Shown one piece after another: positions 51,039-59,553 of a stretch of 64,000 bases of DNA; positions within the stretch are counted from its first letter, which is position 1; each line of letters opens with the position of its first letter. The notes under the pieces were generated by a model. That model was given only the letters and a program-made list of their open reading frames with translations. It was not told where the DNA came from and did no database searches. The translations under genes were made by a program, and so were the position numbers. This DNA is from Martinezella lusitana (GTDB lineage Bacteria > Pseudomonadota > Alphaproteobacteria > Rhizobiales > Rhizobiaceae), in NCBI RefSeq assembly GCF_900094565.1, contig NZ_FMAF01000012.1, positions 115,579 to 179,578 on the forward strand. Reading direction: 5' to 3'.

Positions 51039-51179
51039 TTGTGATCGTCCAGCAAAATCCGGCTGCGCCGAGTACCGAGGCTAACTTCAAGCGGTTGGCT
51101 ATGGCCGTCTCCCCTCAGCACTTCAGCAGGGTGCCAAAGCCAGATTGCCCAGCAAAGTATGAGCCAATCGAGGCGCGCG

Positions 51180-52307
51180 CTACAGGAAATAGCGGAATTT
51201 CAACGGCAGGAGCGCCGCTCCAATGGCGGCAGCATCCCCCTTCGTTTCACTGAGGATTAACTGCGCCTCGCCAGGGGCGACTCCATAGCGATGACGACGT
51301 TCGGAGGGCATGCTCACGCGGGAAATCATCATCCGCCCGAGCTCCGGTGGCAATTGTCCGCCGAAGACGATAGCTTGCGGATCGAGCACGCCAATCAACG
51401 TCGCGATCAATCGATCGAGGGTCGGCATGGTATCGGCGAGCCAGCTTTCCACGCCCGGCCAGGTCGGATCGAAGTTTTGCCGCAGCTCTTCGATGGAGCT
51501 TATCTCGATACCATTCTTCCGCAAGCTGTTGATCAGGTACTGCAGGGCCGGTCGTCGTGGCGCCTCTTCGGACGTGTAGATGGCACTGAGTTCTCCGGCA
51601 TTACCGTGAAAGCCGAGATAGGGCTTACCCTCCAACACAAGACCGCCGCCAAATCCGTAATTGAAGGAGAGGTAGGCGAAGGTGGAGCACCACAGTCCGA
51701 CCCCGCGCAAGCTTTCGCCGATAGCGCCTGTCGTGGCATTGTTCTCCAGCCAAGCGGGCAGCTCGAAGACCCCTTCCAATTCGGGTCGCAGGTCGATCAG
51801 CGACCAGTCCCTTAAGGGTTCCGGAGCGTTGAAAGCGCGATTGTCCGAAACGAAGAAGCCTGACATGGCGAAGCCAAGCCCGATAAGACGATCACGCGAT
51901 ACGGCATGCTCCTTCAGAAGGGACTCAAGTGTTTGCGAGAGTGCTGCAAGCGTTACCCGGCGATCGCTCGGGACCATCTCCAACGTCTGCTGCGCGATGA
52001 TGTTGCAGCCAAAATCGGCGAGAGATAGGGTTACGGCGTCTGTGTTGACGGAAATGCCGACGGAATAGGCCGCCTCCTTCACCAGCTTGATCGTCGGGCT
52101 TGGCTGACCGCGCGTGCCCCTGAGCGGTGCCGCCGCGCGGAGCAAGCCGGCTGCTATCAGAATCTCGACCAAGCGATGCACGGATTGCTGAGTCAGATTG
52201 GTGCGCGCCGTGATCATCGCGCGCGCGATAGGCTCGTGCCGACGAACGATGTCGAGGATGAGGCGTTCGTTCTCGCTCGCCAACGGAGATTTCTCAAACG
52301 CAGCCAT
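51180..52307 (-). CDS. ROK-family transcriptional regulator
   Basis: A 375-residue ROK protein. The N-terminal winged helix is ERLILDIVRRHEPIARAMI, then TQQSVHRLVEILIAAGLLR. The sugar-kinase-like domain has YSVGISVNTDAVTLSLADF, FNYGFGGGLVLEGKPYLGF and HGNAGELS, but the zinc-binding cysteine motif of NagC/Mlc (CxCGxxGC) is missing. Such proteins normally repress sugar genes. No sugar operon is adjacent; downstream lies only the broken glycosyltransferase. Confidence 0.85.
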   Translation of the reverse strand: MAAFEKSPLASENERLILDIVRRHEPIARAMITARTNLTQQSVHRLVEILIAAGLLRAAAPLRGTRGQPSPTIKLVKEAAYSVGISVNTDAVTLSLADFGCNIIAQQTLEMVPSDRRVTLAALSQTLESLLKEHAVSRDRLIGLGFAMSGFFVSDNRAFNAPEPLRDWSLIDLRPELEGVFELPAWLENNATTGAIGESLRGVGLWCSTFAYLSFNYGFGGGLVLEGKPYLGFHGNAGELSAIYTSEEAPRRPALQYLINSLRKNGIEISSIEELRQNFDPTWPGVESWLADTMPTLDRLIATLIGVLDPQAIVFGGQLPPELGRMMISRVSMPSERRHRYGVAPGEAQLILSETKGDAAAIGAALLPLKFRYFL

Positions 52308-52559
52308 GAATTCAATCCCGATCCCGCCTTAGGTCGTGTGGACAGTTACCTGATCCATAGGACGATTGCTGCGACAGTCACAACAACCTAGTAGTTTTTG
52401 GCTGCTTTCTCGAAGCGTGAACGCTTCAAAACAGATCTCTCGAGACGATCCATTACCTCGGCCTCGAATGGTTTGGAAACCTGCTTGCAATCCTATTCAG
52501 CTGCCATCGCGTGCTCGTGTCTTCTGGCCATTCCAGGAAGGCAGATCCAGGCAAAACGC

Positions 52560-52736
52560 ATGAAATCGACAGCGCTGCTAGGTATAGCTGCTTTGCTCGT
52601 TTCAACATCCTGCACGTCTACCGATTCCATCGACGATTTGCTTGCGACAAGGGTGGAGCTTGGAATCCGGCGTTCTCTTGCAGCAGTTGTAAAGCCTAGG
52701 GAATGCAGAAGTCGCGTTGATGCGCGATGTCCGTGA
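52560..52736 (+). CDS. Possible small lipoprotein
   Basis: A 58-residue frame starting MKSTALLGIAALLVSTSC, a good lipoprotein signal with Cys at residue 18, followed by 40 charged residues ending DARCP. The ribosome site (AGGC) is weak. It lies in a 469-base gap with no other recognised gene, and I do not know the family. Treat as tentative. Confidence 0.35.
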   Translation: MKSTALLGIAALLVSTSCTSTDSIDDLLATRVELGIRRSLAAVVKPRECRSRVDARCP

Positions 52737-52776
52737 CATGTCTAGTGAACGGGAGCGGCAGCGGGCGTCCTGATCT

Positions 52777-52989
52777 CTAAGCCCAGCCGACATGCTTCTG
52801 CTGTACCAGTTTGAGAAACAGGCCGAACCAAAATTGGTACTCGGGGTCGTTACGATCGCCCCAGGTCTCAAACGCACAATAGGCAACCGACGTGGTTTCA
52901 TCTTCGCCATGCCGGTCGACTGCAACCTCGATCGCTTCGGCTTCGGTCAGGATGTACCAATCCTCAATCACGATGTAGTCCGTGCCCAT
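52777..52989 (-). CDS. Small acidic protein downstream of an XRE gene
   Basis: A 70-residue protein (MGTDYIVIEDWYILTEAEAIE at the N terminus), rich in aromatic and acidic residues (WGDRNDPEYQFWFGLFLKL). GAGGAAG is ten bases before ATG 52989. It starts 17 bases after the XRE gene's stop and is probably co-transcribed with it. No family recognised; size and pairing resemble small partner proteins of XRE regulators, but no toxin features are evident. Confidence 0.6.
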   Translation of the reverse strand: MGTDYIVIEDWYILTEAEAIEVAVDRHGEDETTSVAYCAFETWGDRNDPEYQFWFGLFLKLVQQKHVGWA

Positions 52990-53006
52990 GATTTGCTTCC
53001 TCACTG

Positions 53007-53504
53007 TCAATCAATCGTTTCCAAGCCGCCGAGGCCTCGCTGCTCTGCTGTATCGTCGCCATCGTCAGCCTCGAGCTTAATCCGGGTAAAGGCGCGGGTT
53101 CTGAGCCGCAGCGGGAGACGCACGATTTCCTTGACGAAGCGCCGGCCCTCGCCCGTCGGCAGGTCAGGGAGACGCTCGCCTATTTCGGAAAGGCCGCCCT
53201 CCAACGATGCTGATTCAGCCAGCGGTATAGCCTCTAAGAAGTGTGCAAACGGAACGTTCAGGCTGTTGGCTAACTCATAGAGGACAGAGGCAGTCATGCG
53301 GCACCCGCCGCTCTCGTATAGCTCGATCTCCTGATGGATCAAGCTAACCTTTTGACCGAGCTCCGTCTGGGACAGGTTTGAATGCATTCTGATGATCCGC
53401 AGTTTTTGACCCACATGGTGGTCAATCGGATGGGTCGATTGCGTGTCTGGAGCAGGACCCCTGAAGGACGAACGCCGTTCCGCACCGATACAAACTTTTG
53501 CCAT
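53007..53504 (-). CDS. XRE-family helix-turn-helix regulator
   Basis: A 165-residue protein with a helix-turn-helix at residues about 32-85 (GQKLRIIRMHSNLSQTELGQK, then HQEIELYESGGCRMTASVLYEL), a hydrophobic linker (VPFAHFLEAIP) and a basic helical C terminus. The general plan is that of PraR-like regulators, as at 26672-27079, but the sequence is more diverged. It heads a two-gene minus-strand unit with the small acidic protein and is divergent from a second, shorter XRE gene at 53633. Start uncertain between ATG 53504 and 53516. Confidence 0.75.
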   Translation of the reverse strand: MAKVCIGAERRSSFRGPAPDTQSTHPIDHHVGQKLRIIRMHSNLSQTELGQKVSLIHQEIELYESGGCRMTASVLYELANSLNVPFAHFLEAIPLAESASLEGGLSEIGERLPDLPTGEGRRFVKEIVRLPLRLRTRAFTRIKLEADDGDDTAEQRGLGGLETID

Positions 53505-53632
53505 TCGATCATGCATCGTTGATTGCTCTCACTTTAAAGAACGACATGATGGTCTCGCGTCGTCAGCAAGATAATAATTTTCGTATAGAATAGCCAGTTA
53601 TTTTATCTACAACACAATGATCATGTGAGGCG

Positions 53633-53890
53633 ATGACGCCACGTGATCTCCTCGCCTGGAATGTACGCAAGCTTCGTGTCCAGCGGGGCCTCTCGCAGGA
53701 GCGTCTTGCACTTGAAGCTGGGCTGGAACGCGTGTCGATTTCTCAACTCGAGCGTAAACGGGTAAATTTGGGGATAGATTCTTTAGGAAAGATCGCGAAC
53801 GTGCTCGACTGTAAAGTCTGTGAGCTACTAATTGAGCCCGCAGATGGCGAGAAGGCACCCACCAATCTGCGCCGGGGGCGACGTCCGTAG
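53633..53890 (+). CDS. Short XRE-family DNA-binding protein
   Basis: An 85-residue protein that is almost all helix-turn-helix (LLAWNVRKLRVQRGLSQERLA, then VSISQLERKRVNLGIDSLGKIANVL), with a conserved LLIEPADGEKAP tail. This is the size and form of stand-alone XRE repressors found with phage, restriction-modification (controller) or toxin-antitoxin genes. No partner gene follows; downstream is about 240 bases without coding signal, then a broken methyltransferase. It may be the remains of such a system. Confidence 0.75.
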   Translation: MTPRDLLAWNVRKLRVQRGLSQERLALEAGLERVSISQLERKRVNLGIDSLGKIANVLDCKVCELLIEPADGEKAPTNLRRGRRP

Positions 53891-54131
53891 CACTGCCACA
53901 CCCGAGCTTGCGGTGTTAGCAAGGCGGCTGAGCTCCTTTTCATTCCCCTAACAATCTCGCTTTGATGCCAATCTGATACTCGCTCGCCTTTACAGGATCC
54001 GGAACCAACGACTCTGTTGTTACAAACAGCCCTCCTTCTCAATTGCTCAAGTAGCGGACATCGGCTTGGCCTGGATGGAATGACGGCTTTTGAACGCGCA
54101 GCTTTTTAGGCAGACCTTGGTTCGCCCCAGC

Positions 54132-54678
54132 TCAAACATTCCCCCAACCGGTCAGCTTTGCTATTTTATCAATCTCGGTAGGCGATCCCCCTCGGAAGCT
54201 GAGCGCCTGGTAGAACTGCGTAGTCCCGGTGAAGCCCGCTTCCTCCAAGCATGCCTCCTCTTCCTCGGGAGGCCGAACGCAAGCGCCTGCAAATGCCACG
54301 GCGTGTGCTGACGCGTTCTTTGAGTGGGATGTAGTGGAATACCACGAGGCAGACCGCGCCGTCGAACGGACCTTCGGGTGCAGCGCAGATGTCGCCCTGG
54401 TGAAGATCGATGCGGTGCGCGTCCGCAACCGTCGTTTGCCTCGCAAGCAAAAGCATGTCCGATGAAGGATTGACACCGTCGAAAGACCAACCTGGATGTT
54501 GTTCCGCCAGCGCCTTCAGTTCAAGGTCGCCACCTGCTCAGACGACAAGGACGCATGCATTTACTGGCACGTGTTCTGCGAGGAGCAGGCCCGTCATCCG
54601 ATGGAGGCTGTCCAGACCAGGCACGTTACGTCTAGCGCCCTCGATATATCCGGCCTGTGGTCCCACGAACATACTCAT
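54132..54678 (-). pseudogene. Broken SAM-dependent methyltransferase gene
   Basis: From ATG 54678 the minus strand reads MSMFVGPQAGYIEGARRNVPG, LHRMTGLLLAEHVP and VLVV, then TGA at 54538-54540 where the family has Gly (VGAGG). The same frame goes on with AGGDLELKALAEQHPGWSFDG, NPSSDMLLLARQ and CLVVFHYIPLKE. Two further frameshifts follow (near 54320 and 54190) before EEEEACLEEAGFTG and QFYQALSF. All motifs of a class I methyltransferase (VGAGG-like, D-x-N-P-S, hydrophobic strand) are in order. It overlaps the 3' end of the flavoprotein gene by 47 bases, so the two were once an operon. Confidence 0.75.
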
Positions 54679-55594
54679 GTGGGATAGTTCCGAACATCAA
54701 TGACCGGTGGGCACTAACGCCTGCGAGGCTCCCATCACCGACAGCGAGCGCGACTGAGGCCATTAGGCGTGCAGAGTCTCCGCATGCGAAGACATCGGGC
54801 ATGCTGGTTTGCTTCTGCGCATCAGTTTTAATGATGGAGCCAAGAGGCCCCTGTTCCATTTCGAGGCCGAGCTGCTGCGGGATCGACGTCGAGACTTCGA
54901 AAGGGGCAAGCGCGAACAAGCCAGAAAAGGGAAGGAGCCGGCCATCGACGAGCTGGACATCGGCGTGGCCTTTTATGGCCTCCACGGGCACACGCTCGAT
55001 GACGACACCACGGGCTGCGAGCGCTCGAAGCTGGTCAGCATTCGGTTCAAAGGCTTGGTTGAGGAGGAACGTTGTCGGTCCCCAATCGGGAAGCATCAGC
55101 GCATGATGCATCGAAAGCTCAGAACCCGCGATGACGCCGATCTTGCCCTGGTCCAGTTCGTAACCATGGCAGTAGGGGCAGTGAAACACGCTTCTACCCC
55201 AACGTTCCTTCAGCCCTTCGATCTCAGGGAGGATATCGCGCACTCCCAGCGCCAGGATCAGGCGACGAGACAGGTAAGTGGCTTCTCCAAGCACGACTTC
55301 AAAGGTGGCGACCCCAGAAGACACCTCCACTTTTCGCTTTGCGGCGTCCGCACGACCCGAAACCCATTCCACCGTTCGGTACTCCGTCACCTGAGCGCGG
55401 GCCTCGGCCGCAATAGCGGCAGGATCGACGCCATCCTGCGTGATGAAACCATGCGAGTGCGAGGCGAACCGGTTACGCCTGAGACCTTCGTCGATAATGA
55501 GAACTTTCCGACGAGCGCGCCCAAGTTGAAGCGCCGCCGATAGCCCCGCGTAACTCCCGCCGATGATGATGACGTCGTAGGTCGTGTCGCTCAT
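54632..55594 (-). CDS. Thioredoxin-reductase-like FAD-dependent oxidoreductase
   Basis: A 320-residue flavoprotein: FAD motif IIIGGSYAGLSAAL, redox pair in VFHCPYCHGYE (CxxC), ATP/NAD-binding stretch and the C-terminal FAD signature DVFACGDSA. It resembles the TrxB-like proteins of the Rrf2-linked type rather than true thioredoxin reductase (SHSHGFITQDG in place of the usual ExxxGF segment). AGGAG precedes ATG 55594. The last 20 residues overlap the broken methyltransferase. It is divergent from an Rrf2-family regulator with a 135-base gap, suggesting redox-regulated expression. Confidence 0.88.
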   Translation of the reverse strand: MSDTTYDVIIIGGSYAGLSAALQLGRARRKVLIIDEGLRRNRFASHSHGFITQDGVDPAAIAAEARAQVTEYRTVEWVSGRADAAKRKVEVSSGVATFEVVLGEATYLSRRLILALGVRDILPEIEGLKERWGRSVFHCPYCHGYELDQGKIGVIAGSELSMHHALMLPDWGPTTFLLNQAFEPNADQLRALAARGVVIERVPVEAIKGHADVQLVDGRLLPFSGLFALAPFEVSTSIPQQLGLEMEQGPLGSIIKTDAQKQTSMPDVFACGDSARLMASVALAVGDGSLAGVSAHRSLMFGTIPHEYVRGTTGRIYRGR

Positions 55595-55729
55595 GAACAT
55601 TCTCCTGTTTCTCGTAACAACGTAAGTGTCATGATGGAAGAATGTCAATACTCACGACACTCTGTTTGTGTCGAGACCTCCGATCGTGCTATTGCTGTGG
55701 GGGTGTCGGTTGAGGAAAGGAACACGAAC

Positions 55730-56185
55730 TTGAGGCAAGACAGCCGGCTTTCGCGCATGTTGCACGTCCTGATCCACATGGGGCAGCACAATGGAGCGAT
55801 GACATCCGAGATGATCGCGCAGATGCTCGACGCCAACCCTGTCGTGATCCGGCGCACCATGGCGGGGCTGCGCGACGAAGGCTATGTCAACTCAGTCAAG
55901 GGGCATGGAGGCGGCTGGACATTGGCCCGTCCTCTTAAGCAGCTTACGCTTCTCGACATCTACCGTGCAGTCGGAGAACCATCCATCTTCGCGGTTGGAC
56001 CTGCCTACGACATGCCCGGGTGCCTGATCGAACAGGCGGTTAACGCGACGCTGAAGGAGGTCTTCAATGAGGCAGAGCAGCTCTTGTGGAAGCGGTTGGG
56101 AGGGATGACGCTTGCTGACGTTGTCAAGGGATCTCCGAACGTGTCGGGCGTACATGATGGCCACGAACGATGCGCATCTCGATGA
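55730..56185 (+). CDS. Rrf2-family transcriptional regulator
   Basis: About 151 residues: LSRMLHVLIHMGQHNGAMTS, ANPVVIRRTMAGLRDEGYVNS and GHGGGWTLARPL, the winged helix and glycine wing of Rrf2 proteins. Only one cysteine is near the usual cluster region (DMPGCLIEQAV), so it lacks the three-Cys Fe-S site of IscR and fits the YwnA/CymR-like branch. The start is taken as TTG 55730, with GAGGAAAGG nine bases upstream; an ATG at 55631 is in frame but has no ribosome site. It is divergent from the flavoprotein gene, its likely target. Confidence 0.8.
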   Translation: MRQDSRLSRMLHVLIHMGQHNGAMTSEMIAQMLDANPVVIRRTMAGLRDEGYVNSVKGHGGGWTLARPLKQLTLLDIYRAVGEPSIFAVGPAYDMPGCLIEQAVNATLKEVFNEAEQLLWKRLGGMTLADVVKGSPNVSGVHDGHERCASR

Positions 56186-56194
56186 TCGCCCTTA

Positions 56195-56224
56195 GTTGCG
56201 GGGGCAGGATTTGAACCGGCGACC
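56195..56224 (-). pseudogene. 3' fragment of initiator tRNA-fMet (possible attachment-site remnant)
   Basis: The minus strand reads GGTCGCCGG, TTCAAAT, CCTGCCCCCGCAAC, which agrees at 29 of 30 positions with the T arm and acceptor end of bacterial fMet tRNA genes (GGTCGCAGG, TTCAAAT, CCTGCCCCCGCAAC). The anticodon and D arms are missing, so it is not a working tRNA. Such 3' ends are common crossover sites for integrases, and this copy sits at the border between a decayed accessory stretch and the glycerophosphodiesterase/ery genes. Confidence 0.7.
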
Positions 56225-56505
56225 GTCGATTTTGCTTCGAAAAATTCGCTGTACTGTCCTTATCGGTACAAGCGAGCACCATGAGTAATGTGCCTTACCA
56301 CGATCTTGTCATTTTCCCTGCCCGTGTGCCGTTTTTTATCCGACTCGTCACAACTATTACACTTCATGTGTATTAATAACTAGCGTGCCGGCGCGGCCGA
56401 AGGGCATCGAGTCGGCGCCAGAACCAATGGTGTTTGCATTCCTTGGACGACATCAACGCATGCATTGTGTCAGAAGAATCATTCAGTCCACGGAAAGCCA
56501 CCGTC

Positions 56506-57375
56506 ATGCCCAGCCAGACTGCCTCCTTCTCGCCCCGCCCCGCCGATATTTACGAGCTTCTGTCGCGCGCCAACCCGGACGTTCTTACCATTGCGCATCG
56601 TGGATTGTGGACGGCAGCGCCCGAAAACTCGCTGGCGGCAATCCGCGCTGCCGCGGAGCTGGGCGTCGAATTTGTCGAAATCGACACTCAAGCTACCGCC
56701 GATGGCACACTTGTCGTCATCCACGACAAAACGCTTGACCGCACCACATCGGGCAAGGGCGTCGTCGGCGCAACCGCCTTCGCGACGGTGCGCGATGCAC
56801 GCCTTCGCGAAGGCGCAGGCGGCGAGACGGCGCCACTGACCGACGAGCGCATGCCGACACTGGAGGAAGCACTCGAGGAGGCGCGTGGGCGCGTCTTCGT
56901 CAATATCGACACGAAATTTCCACGCGAACTGCCGCTGGTGATTGCAACGGTCCGGCGGCTAGGTGCAGAAGGTCACGTCATCATCAAGTCCGATGTCGAG
57001 CCGGAGAGCGGCAACTTCCCGGTGCTCGATGCCGATTGGTTCGGCTCCGTCCCCTATATGCCGATGTTCCGCGCCAGGCCCGGCAAGTTCGCCGAGGATC
57101 TGAGGCTGATCGAGCCGCTGCGCGCGCCGATGGTCGAGGTGAAATTCACCGATATCGCCGATCTTGCGGCTGGCCGCGAGGAATTGGAGCGTCAAAATAT
57201 CCGGATGTGGGTCAACACGCTCGACGTCGCCCATAATCTCGATTTCAACGACAGCCGCGCCGTCAAGGATCCGCAAAGTGTATGGGGCGCGCTTGTCGAG
57301 GCCGGCGTCGGCGCCATCCAGACGGATACCAATGTCGAGTTCAAGCAATGGCTGGCAGGCCGCCGCGCCAGATAA
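56506..57375 (+). CDS. Glycerophosphodiester phosphodiesterase
   Basis: A 289-residue GDPD-family enzyme: AHRGLWTAAPENS (His/Arg and Glu/Asn of the active site), FVEIDTQATADGTLVVIHDK (metal-binding Glu-Asp and the His), RMPTLEEAL and INIDTKF-like VFVNIDTKFPREL. It hydrolyses glycerophosphodiesters to glycerol 3-phosphate and an alcohol. No signal peptide, so cytoplasmic like UgpQ. ATG 56506 is preferred because GGAAAG sits eight bases before it. It converges on rpiB with a strong terminator between. Confidence 0.88.
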   Translation: MPSQTASFSPRPADIYELLSRANPDVLTIAHRGLWTAAPENSLAAIRAAAELGVEFVEIDTQATADGTLVVIHDKTLDRTTSGKGVVGATAFATVRDARLREGAGGETAPLTDERMPTLEEALEEARGRVFVNIDTKFPRELPLVIATVRRLGAEGHVIIKSDVEPESGNFPVLDADWFGSVPYMPMFRARPGKFAEDLRLIEPLRAPMVEVKFTDIADLAAGREELERQNIRMWVNTLDVAHNLDFNDSRAVKDPQSVWGALVEAGVGAIQTDTNVEFKQWLAGRRAR

Positions 57376-57403
57376 CCGCCCGGTCACCTTGCCGCCAGAT
57401 ACA

Positions 57404-57439
57404 GACAAGCCCGGCCGATCGAGAGGGATCAGCCGGGCT
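57404..57439. terminator. Bidirectional terminator hairpin
   Basis: CAAGCCCGGC (57404-57413) pairs perfectly with GCCGGGCTTG (57430-57439) over ten bases with a 16-base loop, between the convergent glycerophosphodiesterase and rpiB genes. No T tract, so Rho may help. Confidence 0.6.
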
Positions 57440-57462
57440 TGCTGCGTCTTGGGAGACAGGCC

Positions 57463-57918
57463 TTAGCGAGCGTTGTACTTCGCGTCGACCTCGTTGATGG
57501 CATTGACGTTTCCGGCTGACCGTCCCTTCTCGTCGAAGGTCTGCGCCAGGAAGGCGTCGGCGATGGCCTTGGCCAGTTCAGTGCCGATGACGCGGGCGCC
57601 CATGGTGATGATCTGGGCGTTGTTCGACAGCGCAGCGCGTTCCGCCGAATAGGTATCGTGGGTCAGGGCCGCGCGGATGCCCGGCACCTTGTTGGCGGAA
57701 ATGCTGACGCCGATGCCGGTGCCGCAGACGAGGATTGCCTTGTCGTAGGTGCCGTCGAGGACGCCGGAAGCGACGCGGTCGGCGAGATTGGCATAGAAGT
57801 CATCCGGGCCGTCCTGCGTGCGCGACACTTCGCTCACCTCGTAACGGTCCTTCAGATGATCGGCGAGAACCTTGGCGAGGCCCTCGCCGGCGCTGTCTCC
57901 AGCAATTGCAAGCTTCAT
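57463..57918 (-). CDS. eryI: D-erythrulose-4-phosphate isomerase, RpiB family (EryI)
   Basis: A 151-residue RpiB/LacAB-family isomerase: KLAIAGDSAGEGLA, VCGTGIGVSISANK (active-site Cys), ALTHDTYSAERAALSNNAQ and GARVIG. In Brucella and rhizobia this rpiB copy beside tpiA2 converts D-erythrulose 4-phosphate to D-erythrose 4-phosphate, the last step of erythritol use. ATG 57918 has AAGGAG six bases upstream; the open frame to 57948 overlaps the tpiA2 end. Last gene of the deoR-tpiA2-rpiB operon. Confidence 0.9.
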   Translation of the reverse strand: MKLAIAGDSAGEGLAKVLADHLKDRYEVSEVSRTQDGPDDFYANLADRVASGVLDGTYDKAILVCGTGIGVSISANKVPGIRAALTHDTYSAERAALSNNAQIITMGARVIGTELAKAIADAFLAQTFDEKGRSAGNVNAINEVDAKYNAR

Positions 57919-57929
57919 TGTCGACTCCT

Positions 57930-58700
57930 TCAGAGTTTGGCGGCGCACTTGGCGAGGATGTCGAGATAGCCTTCGACGTTCCAGGCGGAGCGCCCGATGA
58001 AAAGCCCGTCTACGTTCGGGCAGGATATGAGTTCTTCACAATTTTGCGGATTGACCGATCCGCCGTAGAGGCATGGAATCTTTCGGCCGAGCACCTTTTG
58101 CGCGACGGCGATGATCTCGGCCTGGCGCGCATCGGCATAGGACGGCTCGGCGGGAATTCCCTTTTCGCCGATCGCCCAAACGGGCTCATAAGCCAGCAGA
58201 ATCTGCGCCTGCTTCTGCGTGGCTGCAAGCTTCGAAAGTGCGCCGACCACCTGCTCGCTCAAGATCTCCGTCGCGCGACCGCTTTCGCGGTCGCTCAGCG
58301 TCTCGCCGATGCAGATGAGCGGGATCAGGCCGTGGCGAACGGCCGCCTCGGTCTTCAGGCCGACGGTCCCGTTGGTCTCGCCGAAGTGCTCGCGGCGTTC
58401 GGAATGACCGAGCTCGACGATGTCGAGATTGCAGTCCCTGAGCATCAGCGGCGAGATTTCGCCCGTCCAGGCACCCTGGTCGGCCCAATGCATGTTCTGG
58501 GCGCCGACCTTGACGGAGCTCTCCGACAGGATTGCCTTGACCTCGCGCACGGCAGTGAATGGCGGGATGACGAAGCGCTGGATGCGCGGATCTCTCAGCG
58601 CATCGGCGGCACGCAAGGCTTCGGCAAAGGCGCGCGCATCCGCCAGCGTCTTGTTCATTTTCCAACTCGTGCCGATCCAATAGCGAGGCGTATCTGTCAT
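57930..58700 (-). CDS. eryH: Triosephosphate-isomerase-family tetrulose-4-phosphate isomerase (EryH/TpiA2)
   Basis: A 256-residue TIM barrel of the triosephosphate isomerase family: catalytic Lys in TSWKMNK, His in VELGHSERR, Glu in YEPVWAIG. The second, catabolic TPI of the ery cluster (EryH) isomerises D-3-tetrulose 4-phosphate to D-erythrulose 4-phosphate; housekeeping TPI begins AGNWKMN, while this one has GTSWKMN. The ATG overlaps the regulator's stop (ATGA) and rpiB follows 11 bases later. Assignment as EryH rests on context. Confidence 0.9.
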   Translation of the reverse strand: MTDTPRYWIGTSWKMNKTLADARAFAEALRAADALRDPRIQRFVIPPFTAVREVKAILSESSVKVGAQNMHWADQGAWTGEISPLMLRDCNLDIVELGHSERREHFGETNGTVGLKTEAAVRHGLIPLICIGETLSDRESGRATEILSEQVVGALSKLAATQKQAQILLAYEPVWAIGEKGIPAEPSYADARQAEIIAVAQKVLGRKIPCLYGGSVNPQNCEELISCPNVDGLFIGRSAWNVEGYLDILAKCAAKL

Positions 58701-59473
58701 GTCATATCCTGGGTAGCAGCAATGGTGAGGGTGATGCCGTCTCGGCGGAACTGCTCGAGAATTGCGGCATCGGGAGTGCGATCGGTGATCACGGCGTCGA
58801 AATCGGCAAGATCGGCCATCACGTGCAGAGCCGTATGCCCCATGCGCTGATGGCTGACGAGTAGGCAGCTTTTGGCAGCCGAAGCGATCATGGCCCGTTT
58901 CGTGCGCACGACATTATCGTCCATGTGGTAGGCAAGCCTGCCTGATATGGCTGGAGTCGAAAGGAATGCGATGTCAGCTCTCAGCCGGGACAGCGCCTCC
59001 TCGGTGACAACGCCCAAAAAGGCGTTGAATTTCGCGGAATAGATGCCACCAAGCGCGATCAGCGTGATGCCGCTTTCGCTTTTCAGGCGGTCTATGATCG
59101 CGGCATTGTTGGTGATTAGCGTCAATGGCCGCTTCTGCAGCAGCATCTCGCCGAGGACGGCCGCCATCGATCCGTCATTGACCATAACGGTCATTCCGGG
59201 CTCGACCAGACCGAGCGCGCAGCGCGCCATGCTGAGCTTTTCTTCGTGCCCCTGGCGCTCGCGGAAACGGAAATCGCTTTCGAACTGGGTGCCGGCATCG
59301 ATCGTGGCACCACCGCGAACCTTGCGCAGCACGCCTGACTGCTCGAGATCATCGAGATCGCGATGAATGGTCATCTTGGACACGGTAAAGCGATCAGCCA
59401 GATCGTCGAGATCGACGGTCTTTTGCTCGACGAGCAGATTGATGATCGATTGCTGACGCTCTTCCCGCTTCAC
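58697..59473 (-). CDS. DeoR-family transcriptional regulator of the ery cluster
   Basis: A 258-residue protein with an N-terminal winged helix (ERQQSIINLLVEQKTVDLDDL, then TVSKMTIHRDLDDLEQSGVL) and a C-terminal sugar-phosphate sensor domain (TLITNNAAIIDRL, MVNDGSMAAVLGEML). It is first in the operon with tpiA2 and rpiB and overlaps tpiA2 by four bases. ATAACAT/ATGTTAT half-sites lie upstream (59514-59553). It may sense an erythritol-pathway phosphate and control its own operon; this is inferred. Confidence 0.88.
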   Translation of the reverse strand: MKREERQQSIINLLVEQKTVDLDDLADRFTVSKMTIHRDLDDLEQSGVLRKVRGGATIDAGTQFESDFRFRERQGHEEKLSMARCALGLVEPGMTVMVNDGSMAAVLGEMLLQKRPLTLITNNAAIIDRLKSESGITLIALGGIYSAKFNAFLGVVTEEALSRLRADIAFLSTPAISGRLAYHMDDNVVRTKRAMIASAAKSCLLVSHQRMGHTALHVMADLADFDAVITDRTPDAAILEQFRRDGITLTIAATQDMT

Positions 59474-59513
59474 CTTACACTCCGGCTTTCACTCGGATGG
59501 AACCAAACAGAAT

Positions 59514-59553
59514 ATAACATTAAAATCTAACAATTCAACATTCTTTATGTTAT
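59514..59553. promoter_or_regulatory. Candidate DeoR-type operator region
   Basis: ATAACAT (59514-59520) and its reverse complement ATGTTAT (59547-59553) bracket an AT-rich stretch that also carries two more AACA words. It lies 40-80 bases upstream of the deoR-like start, where a self-regulating repressor would bind. Confidence 0.45.

Noticed and set aside
56195..56280. A complete tRNA gene on the minus strand
   Set aside because: Only the T arm and acceptor end are present; upstream bases do not form D or anticodon arms.
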